Of a stretch of 52,900 nucleotides of DNA, positions 32,746 through 40,726 are shown in pieces. The stretch's first letter is position 1, and each line of letters begins with the position of its first letter. The notes beneath the pieces are model-generated. The model searched no databases and was not told the origin of the DNA. It saw only the letters and a program-made list of their open reading frames with translations. The position numbers and the translations under genes were made by a program. The DNA is from an uncultured Prevotellaceae bacterium. Its GTDB lineage: Bacteria > Bacteroidota > Bacteroidia > Bacteroidales > Bacteroidaceae. The stretch spans positions 1 to 52,900 of the forward strand of contig CAMVPA010000025.1 of NCBI GenBank assembly GCA_947169245.1, in the 5' to 3' direction.

Positions 32746-35250
32746 ATGAAATTTCTTACAAAGATGTGCACAGTCACACTATTAGCAGGCTGCACGGCAG
32801 CCACCACAGACTTGGAGCAGCGCGTGGACGAGCTCTATAACAAGATGTCGCAAGAAGAGCGCATTGCCCAGCTGCGCAGTATGTATATGGACGAACTCTT
32901 CGACGAGGACGGACACCTGGACACGGCGAAGTGCCGAGAACTGATACCCAACGGCATCGGACACTTCTCGCAGTTCTGCATGCAGAAGCCACGCGACCCC
33001 AACGATCTGCGCGACCGCGTAGCTGCCGTACAGGACTGGCTCATACACAACACGCCCAACGGCATTCCGGCGCTGATGCATGAGGAGGTGCTGTCGGGCA
33101 TCAACACCCGCGGCGCCACCATCTATCCGCAGCAGATAGGACAGGCCTGTTCGTTCAACACAGAGCTGGCCGAGCTGAAGACGCTACAGACAAGCACGGC
33201 CCTGCGCAAGATGGGTGGCGTGCTGTCGCTCTCGCCGATGGTCGATGTCTGCCGCGTTCCGTCGTTCAACCGTCTGGAAGAGTCCTACGGCGAGGACGGC
33301 TACCTGTCGGCGGCTATGGGCGTGGCCTTTGTCAAGGGTCTGCAGCAGGGCGACCTGAAGAAGGGCGTCGGTGCCTGCTCCAAGCACTACCTGGGCTACG
33401 GCGGCGGTGGCGATGCCGACGAGAAAGAACTGATGGAAGAGATTCTGATGCCCCACGAGACCATGATACGTGTGGCGGGGAGCAAGGCGCTGATGCCGGG
33501 CTACCACGCCATGAAGACCTCCCCCTCCAAAGGAGATGAGAACGGCGACAACGTAAACTGCGTGGCCAACAGCTGGATTCTGACCGACATCCTGCGCGAC
33601 TACCTGGGCTTCGACGGTATGGTAGTCAGCGACTATACGGCCATCGACCAGCTGCCGGTAGTCTCCGAAACGACTGGGAATTCCGAAGACTCCGAAAAAA
33701 CCGAAAAGGCACTCATCGAACAGGCGGCGGCTGCCATCAATGCCGGCAACGACGTTGACTTCCCCTTCGGTGCCAACTACCAATACCTGCAGCAGGGCCT
33801 CGACAGCGGACTGGTGAAGCCCGAGGCCTTCGAGCGTGCCGTGAAGGACGTGCTGCGCTACAAGCTGCGTGCCGGTCTGCTGGACGAGGACGCATACCTC
33901 TATAGTAAGGAGCAGATAGTGCTCGACACCCTCGAGGAGCGCCAGACGGCCTACCAGATAGCCACGCAGTCGGTGGTACTGCTGGAGAATCCCAAGCAGA
34001 TCTTACCGCTGGACACATATCTCGGCACTTGCTCTGCCTTATCGAAGCAACCGACGATTCTGCTCACTGGTCCTAACGCCAACTCCATGTGGGCGATGTG
34101 CGGCGACTACTCGTTCCCTGCCATGTCATACTTCTGGAAGAAAGTAGAGCAAGACCTTGACCACCCACATGTGGTGACGCTGCTTGAGGGCATGAAGAAA
34201 ACAATCTCGTCACTCCCCTCGCCGCTCTCCACCACCAAGCTTCTCTACTCACGTGGCTGCGACTGGACGGAGGAGATTGAGACTGACTTCATAAAGGGTG
34301 GCGACGCACGTGCCTGGGAGTACGAGATTCTGCACCGTAAAGTGGACTCGGGCGAGAAGGCCGACCGTCAGGAGGCGCTCAAGATGGCTCAGGAAGCCGA
34401 CATCATCGTGGCTGCCGTGGGCGAGAACGTCATGCTCTGCGGCGAGAACCGCGATCGCAAGGGTCTGCGTCTGCCCGGTCGTCAGGAGCAGTATGTAGAG
34501 GAACTCATTGCCACCGGCAAGCCCGTGGTGCTCGTCGTCTTCGGCGGCAGGGCACAGGTCATCAGCGGACTGGCTGAGAAGTGTGCCGCCGTCATTCAGG
34601 CGTGGTATCCCGGCGAGGAAGGCGGCAATGCCGTTGCCGACATTCTGTTTGGAAAGGTATCACCATCGGCCAAGCTTGCCGTCAGCTACCCCGACAAGGA
34701 GCTGCATGAGCCCCTGTGCTACAACAATCCAGTGAAAGTCAACGTTCACCCCTCGTTAAACGCTCCCGCCCCCATCTACAAGACGCCCAACACCAAGTGG
34801 CCTTTCGGCTACGGACTGAGCTACACGACGTTCGAATATAGCAACCTGCAGATGGACGAGAGTCTGCAGCTGACGGCTGACAGCTACGTCACGCTCTCGT
34901 TCGACATCAAGAACATTGGCAAAATGGCTGCCGACGAGATAGCACAGATCTACCTGACGCCCACCAAGGACGACCAGAACATCCGCCCCATCCAGCTGCA
35001 GGGTTTCGCCCGCGTCAGCCTGAAACCCGGCGAATCTAAGAAGGTCAGTGTGAAACTCTATACCGACCAGTTCGGCTACTACCAGAACAGCGGCGGACGG
35101 CGTCTGTGGAGCGTCGAGCCTGGCACCTACGCCGTCAAGGTGGGCGCCTCGTCGGCCGACTTCCGTCTGCAGCAGCAGGTCACGCTCACGGGGCACACTG
35201 TCAGCAAGCCGCTGCGCGACCACTACTTCTCGGAGACGACCATCCAGTAA
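32746..35250 (+). CDS. GH3-family beta-glycosidase lipoprotein
   Basis: A 834-residue enzyme with a lipobox (LLAGC, Cys15). GH3 N-terminal barrel with ESYGEDGYL, CSKHYLGYG and the nucleophile in GFDGMVVSDYTAID; then the alpha/beta sandwich domain with the ENRDRKGLRLPG block, and a C-terminal fibronectin-III-like domain (YGLSYTTFEYSNL onward). It releases sugars from the ends of oligosaccharides, probably beta-xylose or glucose, at the cell surface. Two hydrophilic inserts are repeat-derived: KTSPSKGDENGDN (33514-33552) and SETTGNSEDSEKTEK (33664-33708). The longer open frame upstream of ATG 32746 is antisense to GH43 and not used. Confidence 0.93.
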   Translation: MKFLTKMCTVTLLAGCTAATTDLEQRVDELYNKMSQEERIAQLRSMYMDELFDEDGHLDTAKCRELIPNGIGHFSQFCMQKPRDPNDLRDRVAAVQDWLIHNTPNGIPALMHEEVLSGINTRGATIYPQQIGQACSFNTELAELKTLQTSTALRKMGGVLSLSPMVDVCRVPSFNRLEESYGEDGYLSAAMGVAFVKGLQQGDLKKGVGACSKHYLGYGGGGDADEKELMEEILMPHETMIRVAGSKALMPGYHAMKTSPSKGDENGDNVNCVANSWILTDILRDYLGFDGMVVSDYTAIDQLPVVSETTGNSEDSEKTEKALIEQAAAAINAGNDVDFPFGANYQYLQQGLDSGLVKPEAFERAVKDVLRYKLRAGLLDEDAYLYSKEQIVLDTLEERQTAYQIATQSVVLLENPKQILPLDTYLGTCSALSKQPTILLTGPNANSMWAMCGDYSFPAMSYFWKKVEQDLDHPHVVTLLEGMKKTISSLPSPLSTTKLLYSRGCDWTEEIETDFIKGGDARAWEYEILHRKVDSGEKADRQEALKMAQEADIIVAAVGENVMLCGENRDRKGLRLPGRQEQYVEELIATGKPVVLVVFGGRAQVISGLAEKCAAVIQAWYPGEEGGNAVADILFGKVSPSAKLAVSYPDKELHEPLCYNNPVKVNVHPSLNAPAPIYKTPNTKWPFGYGLSYTTFEYSNLQMDESLQLTADSYVTLSFDIKNIGKMAADEIAQIYLTPTKDDQNIRPIQLQGFARVSLKPGESKKVSVKLYTDQFGYYQNSGGRRLWSVEPGTYAVKVGASSADFRLQQQVTLTGHTVSKPLRDHYFSETTIQ

Positions 35251-35261
35251 AAGAGCATATA

Positions 35262-35300
35262 CAGAAGAAGGGGCTTACACAACGTAAGCCCCTTCTTCTG
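35262..35300. terminator. Bidirectional hairpin between GH3 and SGNH hydrolase genes
   Basis: A perfect 17-bp stem (35262-35278 with 35284-35300) with a 5-nt loop, lying between two convergent genes. The stem ends are T/C-rich on both strands (TTCTTCTGTTT), which suits termination in both directions. Confidence 0.85.
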
Positions 35301-35316
35301 TTTCGCACCCTTTCAG

Positions 35317-36501
35317 TTACTTGAACAGATTCAGGTCAATCGAGTTGCCCATGGTCTCATAGCCTTGGGCGTTCAGATGCAGCCAGTCGTTCTCAAACAA
35401 GAACGCGCGCTGCAGAGCCTCGGGATCTTCAGGATTGCGCACTGCTTTATCGAAGTCAATCACGCCGTCGAGCATGTCCGTGGTGCGTATCCACTCGTTA
35501 AGCGTCGAACGGCCCTTCTCGTGGTCTTCCGAGTAGTAGTTGTTGCCTTTGAATGGAGTGATGGTGGCGCCAAAGACGCGGATACCCTTCTCGTGAGCTT
35601 CAGCAATAATCCGCTTGTAGACCTCGATGACGCGCTCGGCCGTCTGCACACCGTTGCGCGAACCGCCCAAGTCGTTGACCGCCTCGAAGAGAATCATCCA
35701 CTTAACACCCTCCTGACCAAAGAGGTCGCGAGGGTAACGCTGTTCGCCCGTGGGGCCTAAGCCGCCGCGCAGCACGCAGTTGCCGCCAATACCCATATTG
35801 AGCACACCCACCTGACTGGTGGCCTTGTTGGCCAGCAGCCGACGCGACAGCACGTCGGCCCAGCGGTTCTGCTCATTGGTGGTCGACCCGCGGCCGTCGG
35901 TGATGGAGTTGCCCAGGATGGCAATGGCTCCCGCCTTTTTCGGAGCCTCCACCTCCAGTGTCTGGATGCTGTACCAGTGGTCGGTCCTGATGGCATCAGT
36001 GAAGTCGCGTGTGTCACCCTCTTTCAGATACGACGTGGTGCGCGAGCCGGGATGGCCGCTGACGGTCTGCGATGCAGCACCATAGTGGATGGTGATAGCC
36101 ACGTTCTCGCGCGGCCCCATCTTGAAGCCGACGGGGTCGGACATTACCGAGCCGCCCGCAGGAATAATCACCGACGACTTGCCGTCGAAGGTCAGGCTGA
36201 CGGTCGTCTTTTCGTCAACCTCGCTACTGCTGCCCGCCGTCTTGGCTATCGACAGTTCTATGGCCTTGATCTCCGTGGGTTCTTTGCTGAACTCGTTGGT
36301 CAGCTTCAGGCGCACCTTCTTGCCGCCTATCGACACCTGCACAATCTCGCGCAGCGAGTTATTGGCCAATCCTGGAGCCGGCGGATTATTATGGCGTTCA
36401 ACCAACTGCGGAGCCGTGCCCCACGTTCCTACCCAATGGCCACCGGCCTGGGCAATGCCTGCTGTAAGCAAACTTACAAGAAAAAATGCAATCCTTTTCA
36501 T
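35317..36501 (-). CDS. Exported SGNH/GDSL-family hydrolase (probable esterase)
   Basis: A 394-residue exported protein. Signal peptide (ends GIAQA), an N-terminal beta-rich domain (about 20-185), then a SGNH fold with block I AILGNSITDGRGS (Ser), the Gly of GIGGNCVLRGG, block III EAVNDLGG (Asn) and the catalytic Asp-His NDWLHLNAQGY. Such enzymes remove acyl groups from sugars or polysaccharides and would fit the two neighbouring glycosidases. ATG 36501 is used because the signal peptide starts there. Confidence 0.9.
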   Translation of the reverse strand: MKRIAFFLVSLLTAGIAQAGGHWVGTWGTAPQLVERHNNPPAPGLANNSLREIVQVSIGGKKVRLKLTNEFSKEPTEIKAIELSIAKTAGSSSEVDEKTTVSLTFDGKSSVIIPAGGSVMSDPVGFKMGPRENVAITIHYGAASQTVSGHPGSRTTSYLKEGDTRDFTDAIRTDHWYSIQTLEVEAPKKAGAIAILGNSITDGRGSTTNEQNRWADVLSRRLLANKATSQVGVLNMGIGGNCVLRGGLGPTGEQRYPRDLFGQEGVKWMILFEAVNDLGGSRNGVQTAERVIEVYKRIIAEAHEKGIRVFGATITPFKGNNYYSEDHEKGRSTLNEWIRTTDMLDGVIDFDKAVRNPEDPEALQRAFLFENDWLHLNAQGYETMGNSIDLNLFK

Positions 36502-36529
36502 CTCCGTTATAGTTTTTGGTCTTTCTGTT

Positions 36530-36570
36530 CTCACCTCTTACTTCTCACCTCTTACCTCTTACCTTTTACT
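36530..36570. repeat. CTCACCTCTTAC low-complexity repeat between SGNH gene and queC
   Basis: Units such as CTCACCTCTTACTTCTCACC are repeated imperfectly in the 64-bp gap after queC and run into its last codons. Same word family as 2982-3016, 8132-8162 and 8666-8712. Confidence 0.75.
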
Positions 36571-37222
36571 TCTCCTCATACTCCGTCGGGTCGTCGATGC
36601 CGGCATCATGCAGCGCCTCCTTGCGCTCCACGCAAGTACCGCACTTACCACAATGCATCTCGCCGCCACGATAGCACGACCACGTCTCCGAGTAGTCGAT
36701 GCCCAGCTCCTTGCCGCGCGCCGCTATCTGCCCCTTCGTCATGTTGGTGAACGGACAGAGTAGCGTGATACCGGGGAACGTGCCCGTGCGGGCCGCCTCA
36801 CTCATGGCGCTGACGAACTCAGGCCGGCAGTCGGGATAAATGGTGTGGTCGCCGCCGTGGTTGGCCATCATCACGTGCTTCAGTCCGCACGACTCCGCCA
36901 TGCCGACAGCTATCGACAGCATGATACCGTTGCGGAAGGGCACCACCGTCGACCGCATGTTCTCGTCGGCATAGTGGCCCTCGGGTATGGCGTCGTCGCC
37001 CTCGAGCAGCGAGCTCTTGAAGTACTGGTGCATGAAGTCTAAGGGAATCACCACGTGGCGAATCTTCAGCCGCTCGCAGTGCAGCCGTGCAAAGGGAATC
37101 TCACGTGCGTTGTGGTTCGAGCCGTAGTCGAACGATATGGCCAGCGCTATACGCTCCTGCTGGTCATAGAGCAAGGTGGTGGAATCCATCCCACCACTCA
37201 GGATAATCACCGAATCTTTCAT
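36566..37222 (-). CDS. queC: 7-cyano-7-deazaguanine (preQ0) synthase
   Basis: A 218-residue enzyme that turns 7-carboxy-7-deazaguanine into preQ0 for queuosine in tRNA. Visible: PP-loop ILSGGMDSTTLLY (residues about 6-18), FRNGIMLSIAVGMAES, GGDHTIYPDCRPEF, and the zinc-binding Cys set SCYRGGEMHCGKCGTCVERKEA. ATG 37222 begins MKDSVIILSGGMDS; the longer open frame is not used. Length fits QueC (about 220). It has its own promoter. Confidence 0.96.
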   Translation of the reverse strand: MKDSVIILSGGMDSTTLLYDQQERIALAISFDYGSNHNAREIPFARLHCERLKIRHVVIPLDFMHQYFKSSLLEGDDAIPEGHYADENMRSTVVPFRNGIMLSIAVGMAESCGLKHVMMANHGGDHTIYPDCRPEFVSAMSEAARTGTFPGITLLCPFTNMTKGQIAARGKELGIDYSETWSCYRGGEMHCGKCGTCVERKEALHDAGIDDPTEYEEK

Positions 37223-37231
37223 AACTGGGGA

Positions 37232-37262
37232 CAAAGTTACGAAAAGTTGAGCGAAGAACAAA
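37232..37262 (-). promoter_or_regulatory. Bacteroidetes-type promoter for queC
   Basis: Minus strand: TTTG (37259-37262), 19-bp spacer, TAACTTTG (37232-37239), 9 nt upstream of the ATG at 37222, so the leader is very short. No preQ1 riboswitch is seen. Confidence 0.8.
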
Positions 37263-37295
37263 AGAAATGCCTTTCTTTTTTCTTCCGAAACGTAG

Positions 37296-37323
37296 TACCT
37301 TCGCGACTTTTGTCGCAAAGGTA
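37296..37323. repeat. 12-bp inverted repeat upstream of queC
   Basis: TACCTTCGCGAC (37296-37307) and GTCGCAAAGGTA (37312-37323) pair with one mismatch around TTTT. The right arm contains a TACCTTTG box on the minus strand, so it may be a second promoter with an operator. Confidence 0.55.
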
Positions 37324-37410
37324 GTGCAAACCGAGCGAAATACAAAATAAATTTATTTCCGAGGCGAAGCTAAACACAGGGATTCCGAAAGGGGCCGACT
37401 TTTGCGCAAA

Positions 37411-37460
37411 ACTCATGGAGTATTTTTCAAAACTCATGGAGTATTTTCAAAAACTCAAGC
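37411..37460. repeat. 21-bp-spaced ACTCATGGAG repeats (second locus)
   Basis: ACTCATGGAG at 37411-37420 and 37432-37441, and a decayed third copy (ACTCAAG) 21 bp further on, with TATTTTTCA spacers. This matches the pair at 11053-11083. The stretch 37324-37549 holds no gene. Confidence 0.75.
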
Positions 37461-37549
37461 CCTTTTGAAAGTATGAATAAAAAGGAGGTGAAAGGTGAAA
37501 ATTAGTCTTTTACTATGGCAGAAAGGAAATTGAATGGTATTTGATTTCC

Positions 37550-37753
37550 TCACCCCTTCCGATACTCCTTCGGACTCACGCCCTTCAGCCTTGAGAAGAA
37601 TTTGCTGAACGACGGGGTGTCGGCGAAATGGAGGTGGTCGGCTATCTGGGTGATGCTCAGTTGAGAGGTTTGCAACAGGAAGGAGGCCTCCATCAGGAGC
37701 ATCTGGTTGATGTAGTCGATGACGGTGCGGCCCGTGACCTGACGGACCACGCG
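37550..37753 (-). pseudogene. AraC-family C-terminal fragment (partial copy of the 40727 gene)
   Basis: Encodes about 66 residues (VTGRTVIDYINQMLLMEASFL..., FSRLKGVSPKEYRKG) that match the DNA-binding end of the AraC protein at 40727-41677 almost residue for residue. The likeness stops abruptly at 37753 and there is no start codon or effector domain. It is in direct orientation to the full gene, so the two bracket a 3-kb segment. Confidence 0.85.
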
Positions 37754-37847
37754 TCAAGTTGATGCGAAGGATAGCGAAATCGGTGCATCTTCGCCTGCTT
37801 TCGTAAGATTTAACGCCCGAAACGATACAAGATTGCGAAAAAATGAT

Positions 37848-37855
37848 TATCTTTG
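37848..37855 (+). promoter_or_regulatory. -7 element for the mntA-hepT operon
   Basis: TATCTTTG, 26 bp before the ATG at 37882. No TTTG at the canonical distance upstream. Confidence 0.6.
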
Positions 37856-37881
37856 CACCATAATTCTAAACACATACGCCT

Positions 37882-38259
37882 ATGAGCACCCAAGCAATGA
37901 AGGAACGGAGCAGCGAGAGCCGCCAAGCTTGTTTGGATGGCCGAGTCGTGACGGATCTCGACATCGTCAGCAACGCCATTGCCGACTACTTCAAGACGCA
38001 GCCCGTCCTGAAGGCATGGCTCTTCGGTTCCTTCGCCCGCGGCGAGGAGACGCCAAGAAGCGACGTGGACATCCTTTTCGTTCCCGACTATTCCGGCAAG
38101 CCCTTCACGCTCTTCACCCATGGCGGTATGCTCATGGACTTGCAGGAACTGCTGGGCCGGGAAGTAGATTTAGTAGTGGAAGGCACTCTCCGCCCATACG
38201 CCGCAGAAACCGCTAACCGTGATAAAATTCTGATTTATGAGAGAAAGAGCGAGGGATAA
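37882..38259 (+). CDS. mntA: MntA-like nucleotidyltransferase antitoxin
   Basis: A 125-residue minimal nucleotidyltransferase. The motif GS-x10-DVD is complete (FGSFARGEETPRSDVDIL, about residues 49-66), and a further Asp lies in REVDLVVEG. In characterised MntA-HepT systems such proteins add AMP to a Tyr of the HepT toxin and so block it. The N-terminal 25 residues (KERSSESRQACLDGRVVTD) do not belong to the fold: they are encoded by copy A of an interspersed repeat and match an insert in the AraC protein at 40727. Overlaps hepT by 23 bp. Confidence 0.88.
   Translation: MSTQAMKERSSESRQACLDGRVVTDLDIVSNAIADYFKTQPVLKAWLFGSFARGEETPRSDVDILFVPDYSGKPFTLFTHGGMLMDLQELLGREVDLVVEGTLRPYAAETANRDKILIYERKSEG
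37906..37955 (+). repeat. Interspersed ~50-bp repeat, copy A (inside mntA)
   Basis: Starts GGAGCAGCGAGAGCC and ends GCCGAGTCGTGACGGA. Matching copies lie at 41433-41484 (minus, inside AraC), 49198-49246 and, more diverged, 51576-51625. Translated here as RSSESRQACLDGRVVTD. Confidence 0.87.
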
Positions 38260-38734
38260 AGGACGATTGGAGGACATCGTAGAGTATTCCGCCAATGTCA
38301 TGATGCTCATTAAGGGCTATACATTCGAGGCTCTTGTCAGCGATAAGCGTACCTACTATTCCGTCATAAAGAATGTGGAGGTGGTGGGCGAAGCAGCCTA
38401 TATGCTTACCAAAGCTTTCAAGAAAGCACATCCGGCAACGCCTTGGAAAGTTGTGCAGGGCATGCGTCACGTATTGGTTCACGACTATGCCACAATCGAC
38501 GACAGAGAACTCTACAACACAGCCGTCAATGACATCCCCGTATTGCAGAAGCAGGTGGAGCGTTATCTCGCCGAGACCGACTGGGACGAGTGGAATTCTC
38601 AGCCCGATGAATTCGATGACGCCAACAAGGAGGACATCGTAAAGGCAGCCCGCAAGATGAAGGCCAAGGGTTATGCCGTCGAGGACATTGCCGAGATTAC
38701 TGGCCTGACGACGGAGGAAATCGAGGGGCTGTAA
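38237..38734 (+). CDS. hepT: HepT-like HEPN toxin with Rpn-type C-terminal tail
   Basis: A 165-residue HEPN-fold protein. The RNase motif R-x4-H-x-Y is present (RHVLVHDY, about residues 76-83); the Tyr is the residue that MntA adenylylates in known systems. The HEPN domain covers about 8-118. A C-terminal extension (about 120-165, ARKMKAKGYAVEDIAEITGL, then TTEEIEGL) looks like the helix-turn-helix-like tail of Rpn/PD-(D/E)XK transposase-type proteins and is not part of standard HepT. Overlaps mntA; followed by a good terminator. Confidence 0.87.
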   Translation: MRERARDKGRLEDIVEYSANVMMLIKGYTFEALVSDKRTYYSVIKNVEVVGEAAYMLTKAFKKAHPATPWKVVQGMRHVLVHDYATIDDRELYNTAVNDIPVLQKQVERYLAETDWDEWNSQPDEFDDANKEDIVKAARKMKAKGYAVEDIAEITGLTTEEIEGL

Positions 38735-38762
38735 GATATATAATAATGTAGAGAAACGCAAG

Positions 38763-38810
38763 GGCGGGAAACCGAGGCCGAGAATGTCGGTACGGTTTCC
38801 CGCCTGTTTT
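38763..38810 (+). terminator. Terminator after hepT
   Basis: A perfect 12-bp stem (38763-38774 with 38793-38804), an inner CCGA/TCGG stem in the loop, and TTTT at 38806-38809. Confidence 0.9.
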
Positions 38811-38857
38811 AACCATAGCATTTATTCGCTCCTTATTAAGCTATGGCATGAGAGTAA

Positions 38858-39337
38858 CTATTTAACGTCAGCGTACTTTTCGTAGTTCAATGTCTTTCCG
38901 CTATCATCCTTCATGACTAGTTTCTTTCCGTCACAAGACTGGATGGTATATACTACGGTTTTTGATTTCCCGTCACTGAATCCATGATAGGTATATGAAT
39001 TCCAATTTGCATCCTTGCATTGAACATCATTATAAGTGGCAGTCAACTTGTTCCCACTCAGAGTGTAATTGCCAAAGGCCATAACTCCATATTGATCGTC
39101 ATCTGTGTTTATCAAGTCATAGAAACAGATAGTGCCTGCACCTTTGTAATTGATGCTAAGAGTTACAGTGTAGTCATCCTCATTAACATCAGAATTTGCC
39201 CAATGACCGGGGATAACACTTGAATAGTCAGTCTCAACGGGCGTGGGCTCGTCATCATCGTCATCATCACAACTTGTAAAACCAAAGCTAAGAGCCGAGG
39301 CGATGAAAAGCATGGATAAAAATTTCACTGTTTTCAT
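38858..39337 (-). CDS. Surface lipoprotein, unknown function
   Basis: A 159-residue lipoprotein: signal with lipobox GFTSC (Cys23) followed by six Asp, the Cys-plus-acidic run that sends Bacteroidetes lipoproteins to the cell surface. The mature domain is beta-rich and could be lipocalin-like (VIPGHWANSD...TLSINYKGAGTICFYDL). AT-rich compared with the surrounding 55% GC genes, as is the next gene, which suggests transfer. Function unknown. Confidence 0.75.
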   Translation of the reverse strand: MKTVKFLSMLFIASALSFGFTSCDDDDDDEPTPVETDYSSVIPGHWANSDVNEDDYTVTLSINYKGAGTICFYDLINTDDDQYGVMAFGNYTLSGNKLTATYNDVQCKDANWNSYTYHGFSDGKSKTVVYTIQSCDGKKLVMKDDSGKTLNYEKYADVK

Positions 39338-39457
39338 TTTTCTTCTTTTTTTATGATTAATATTTGAGCGAATTTACAATCCTAATCTAAGTCCAACAGA
39401 TAATTTACTTTCTATTTGTTTTGGGAATTGAATGAAATCTTACAATACCATACTCAC

Positions 39458-40339
39458 TTATTTGTTTAAAGTTAATTTTCGGCTTTGAATATCATACCAC
39501 TGTCCATCTTTTGAGTTATAATATTCCAATTCGTAGTTGAACGTAATCTTCGTATCTTTCGACTGAACAAAAATCCAATCATACCAATCTCTCTCCGTAG
39601 AAGAAAGATATAAGGTATATGTCTTTTTCTTTCCGTAATTTGATGTCTTGTATGATGTGTCTAAGCATCCATTGTCTGCCCATACGGTAAGCCTCATCTG
39701 CGTCATTCCTTTCCTATAGGCATCGTCACTGTTTGCACCAAATCCGAACTGCAAGACATAGCTATACCATCCATTGCCCAAGTCATTTACACCTTTGAGA
39801 ATCTCATTATCATTGATGATGTAAACCTCTGTGTCAATTTTACCTTCGGTTCCGTGGTAGCCCTCTTTGTGCTCTTGCAAATAGGTGTAGTCAGAAGAAG
39901 TCATTACGCTTGGCTCAAAGATGTCATCACCTTCCATCATATAACTACCATAATAGTCAAAGACAAAATTGCTTCCACCATAAAGACGGATTTTATTCCC
40001 ATCGACAGAATATGAGAAATCAATATGCTCTTCACTTCTGCTTGTTCCTAAGGAACTGTCACGGTCTACTATTCTAACATGCATAACGCCTTCATGGTCA
40101 CTGGTGAAATATACCGTCCATGTCTGAGTATAAGTTGCAGCTCCATAAGAATAGACGTCATAGTCTGTAGAATAACCTGTCCATTTGTGGCTCATCAAGT
40201 TCTGGATAATCTCACTTTGATTTCCTCCCGACTGATTGTCGTCGTCATCGTCGCCACATGATGAAAGACTCATACAAACCATTGCCGCCATTATGATGGC
40301 CAGCAAATTCCAAAGATTTTTCTTTTTAACCATAAGCAT
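39458..40339 (-). CDS. Surface lipoprotein, unknown function
   Basis: A 293-residue lipoprotein with lipobox SLSSC followed by Gly and five Asp (surface-export signal). The mature part is beta-rich with many Tyr, Asp and Ser (WTGYSTDYDVYSYGAAT...). Start is ATG 40339 or 40333. AT-rich like its neighbour at 38858, 120 bp away; the two may share a transcript that starts upstream of the structured RNA at 40.4-40.56 kb. Family not recognised. Confidence 0.75.
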   Translation of the reverse strand: MLMVKKKNLWNLLAIIMAAMVCMSLSSCGDDDDDNQSGGNQSEIIQNLMSHKWTGYSTDYDVYSYGAATYTQTWTVYFTSDHEGVMHVRIVDRDSSLGTSRSEEHIDFSYSVDGNKIRLYGGSNFVFDYYGSYMMEGDDIFEPSVMTSSDYTYLQEHKEGYHGTEGKIDTEVYIINDNEILKGVNDLGNGWYSYVLQFGFGANSDDAYRKGMTQMRLTVWADNGCLDTSYKTSNYGKKKTYTLYLSSTERDWYDWIFVQSKDTKITFNYELEYYNSKDGQWYDIQSRKLTLNK

Positions 40340-40399
40340 TGTTTTTTAAATTGTTAATACTGTTTCGTATCTCTCTTTTAGAGGTCAGCACTAACATTC

Positions 40400-40562
40400 G
40401 GGCAGAAAGAAAGCGCAGACCCATCCATTACCGTGAACAGGCCTGCGACAGCCTCTATTATCTAACGGAGTAGTCTGCGCTGTAGGCGCATACTCCTTCG
40501 ATAATAGGTTTGCTCGTTTATTCTCCTTGTTCGAGGTCGCAGTTCGTTCACAGAAAGATGAG
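40400..40562 (-). ncRNA. Candidate highly structured RNA (leader or stand-alone)
   Basis: Nested complementary arms: 40557-40562/40420-40425 (one wobble), 40546-40551/40433-40438, 40536-40542/40443-40449, a side hairpin 40532-40535/40513-40516, 40500-40507/40455-40462, then 40491-40496/40467-40472 and 40486-40490/40476-40480 around a 5-nt loop. That is about 38 nested base pairs, far more than chance. TATATTTG on the minus strand (40563-40570) is a -7 element just upstream, so the outermost arm may be only partly transcribed. A second, exclusive pairing exists: GCGCAGAC (40480-40473) with GTCTGCGC (40420-40413), followed by TTTCTTTCT. It lies 61 bp upstream of the lipoprotein gene. An overlapping 75-codon frame is judged spurious. 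Could be a 6S-like rod or a riboswitch-like leader. Confidence 0.6.
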
Positions 40563-40726
40563 CAAATATAGTCGTGTCTCTTGAGAAACACGTTGCAAAA
40601 GTAGTCAAAAAACTTCATATTGCCACCCTATTTATATAAAAAAGTGCTAAATTTTATGTGATTTTAGCAGAAAAGTGTTCGTGTTGGCTCTGAAACGGAC
40701 GGTTTCTAACGCTCGAAAAAATTCCT

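Noticed and set aside
37223..37345. Longer QueC start
   Set aside because: The extra 41 residues precede the PP-loop motif, cross the promoter and have no likeness to QueC.
40391..40618. 75-codon open frame on the minus strand
   Set aside because: It overlaps the structured RNA, has no signal, domain or ribosome-binding site and its composition follows the RNA helices.
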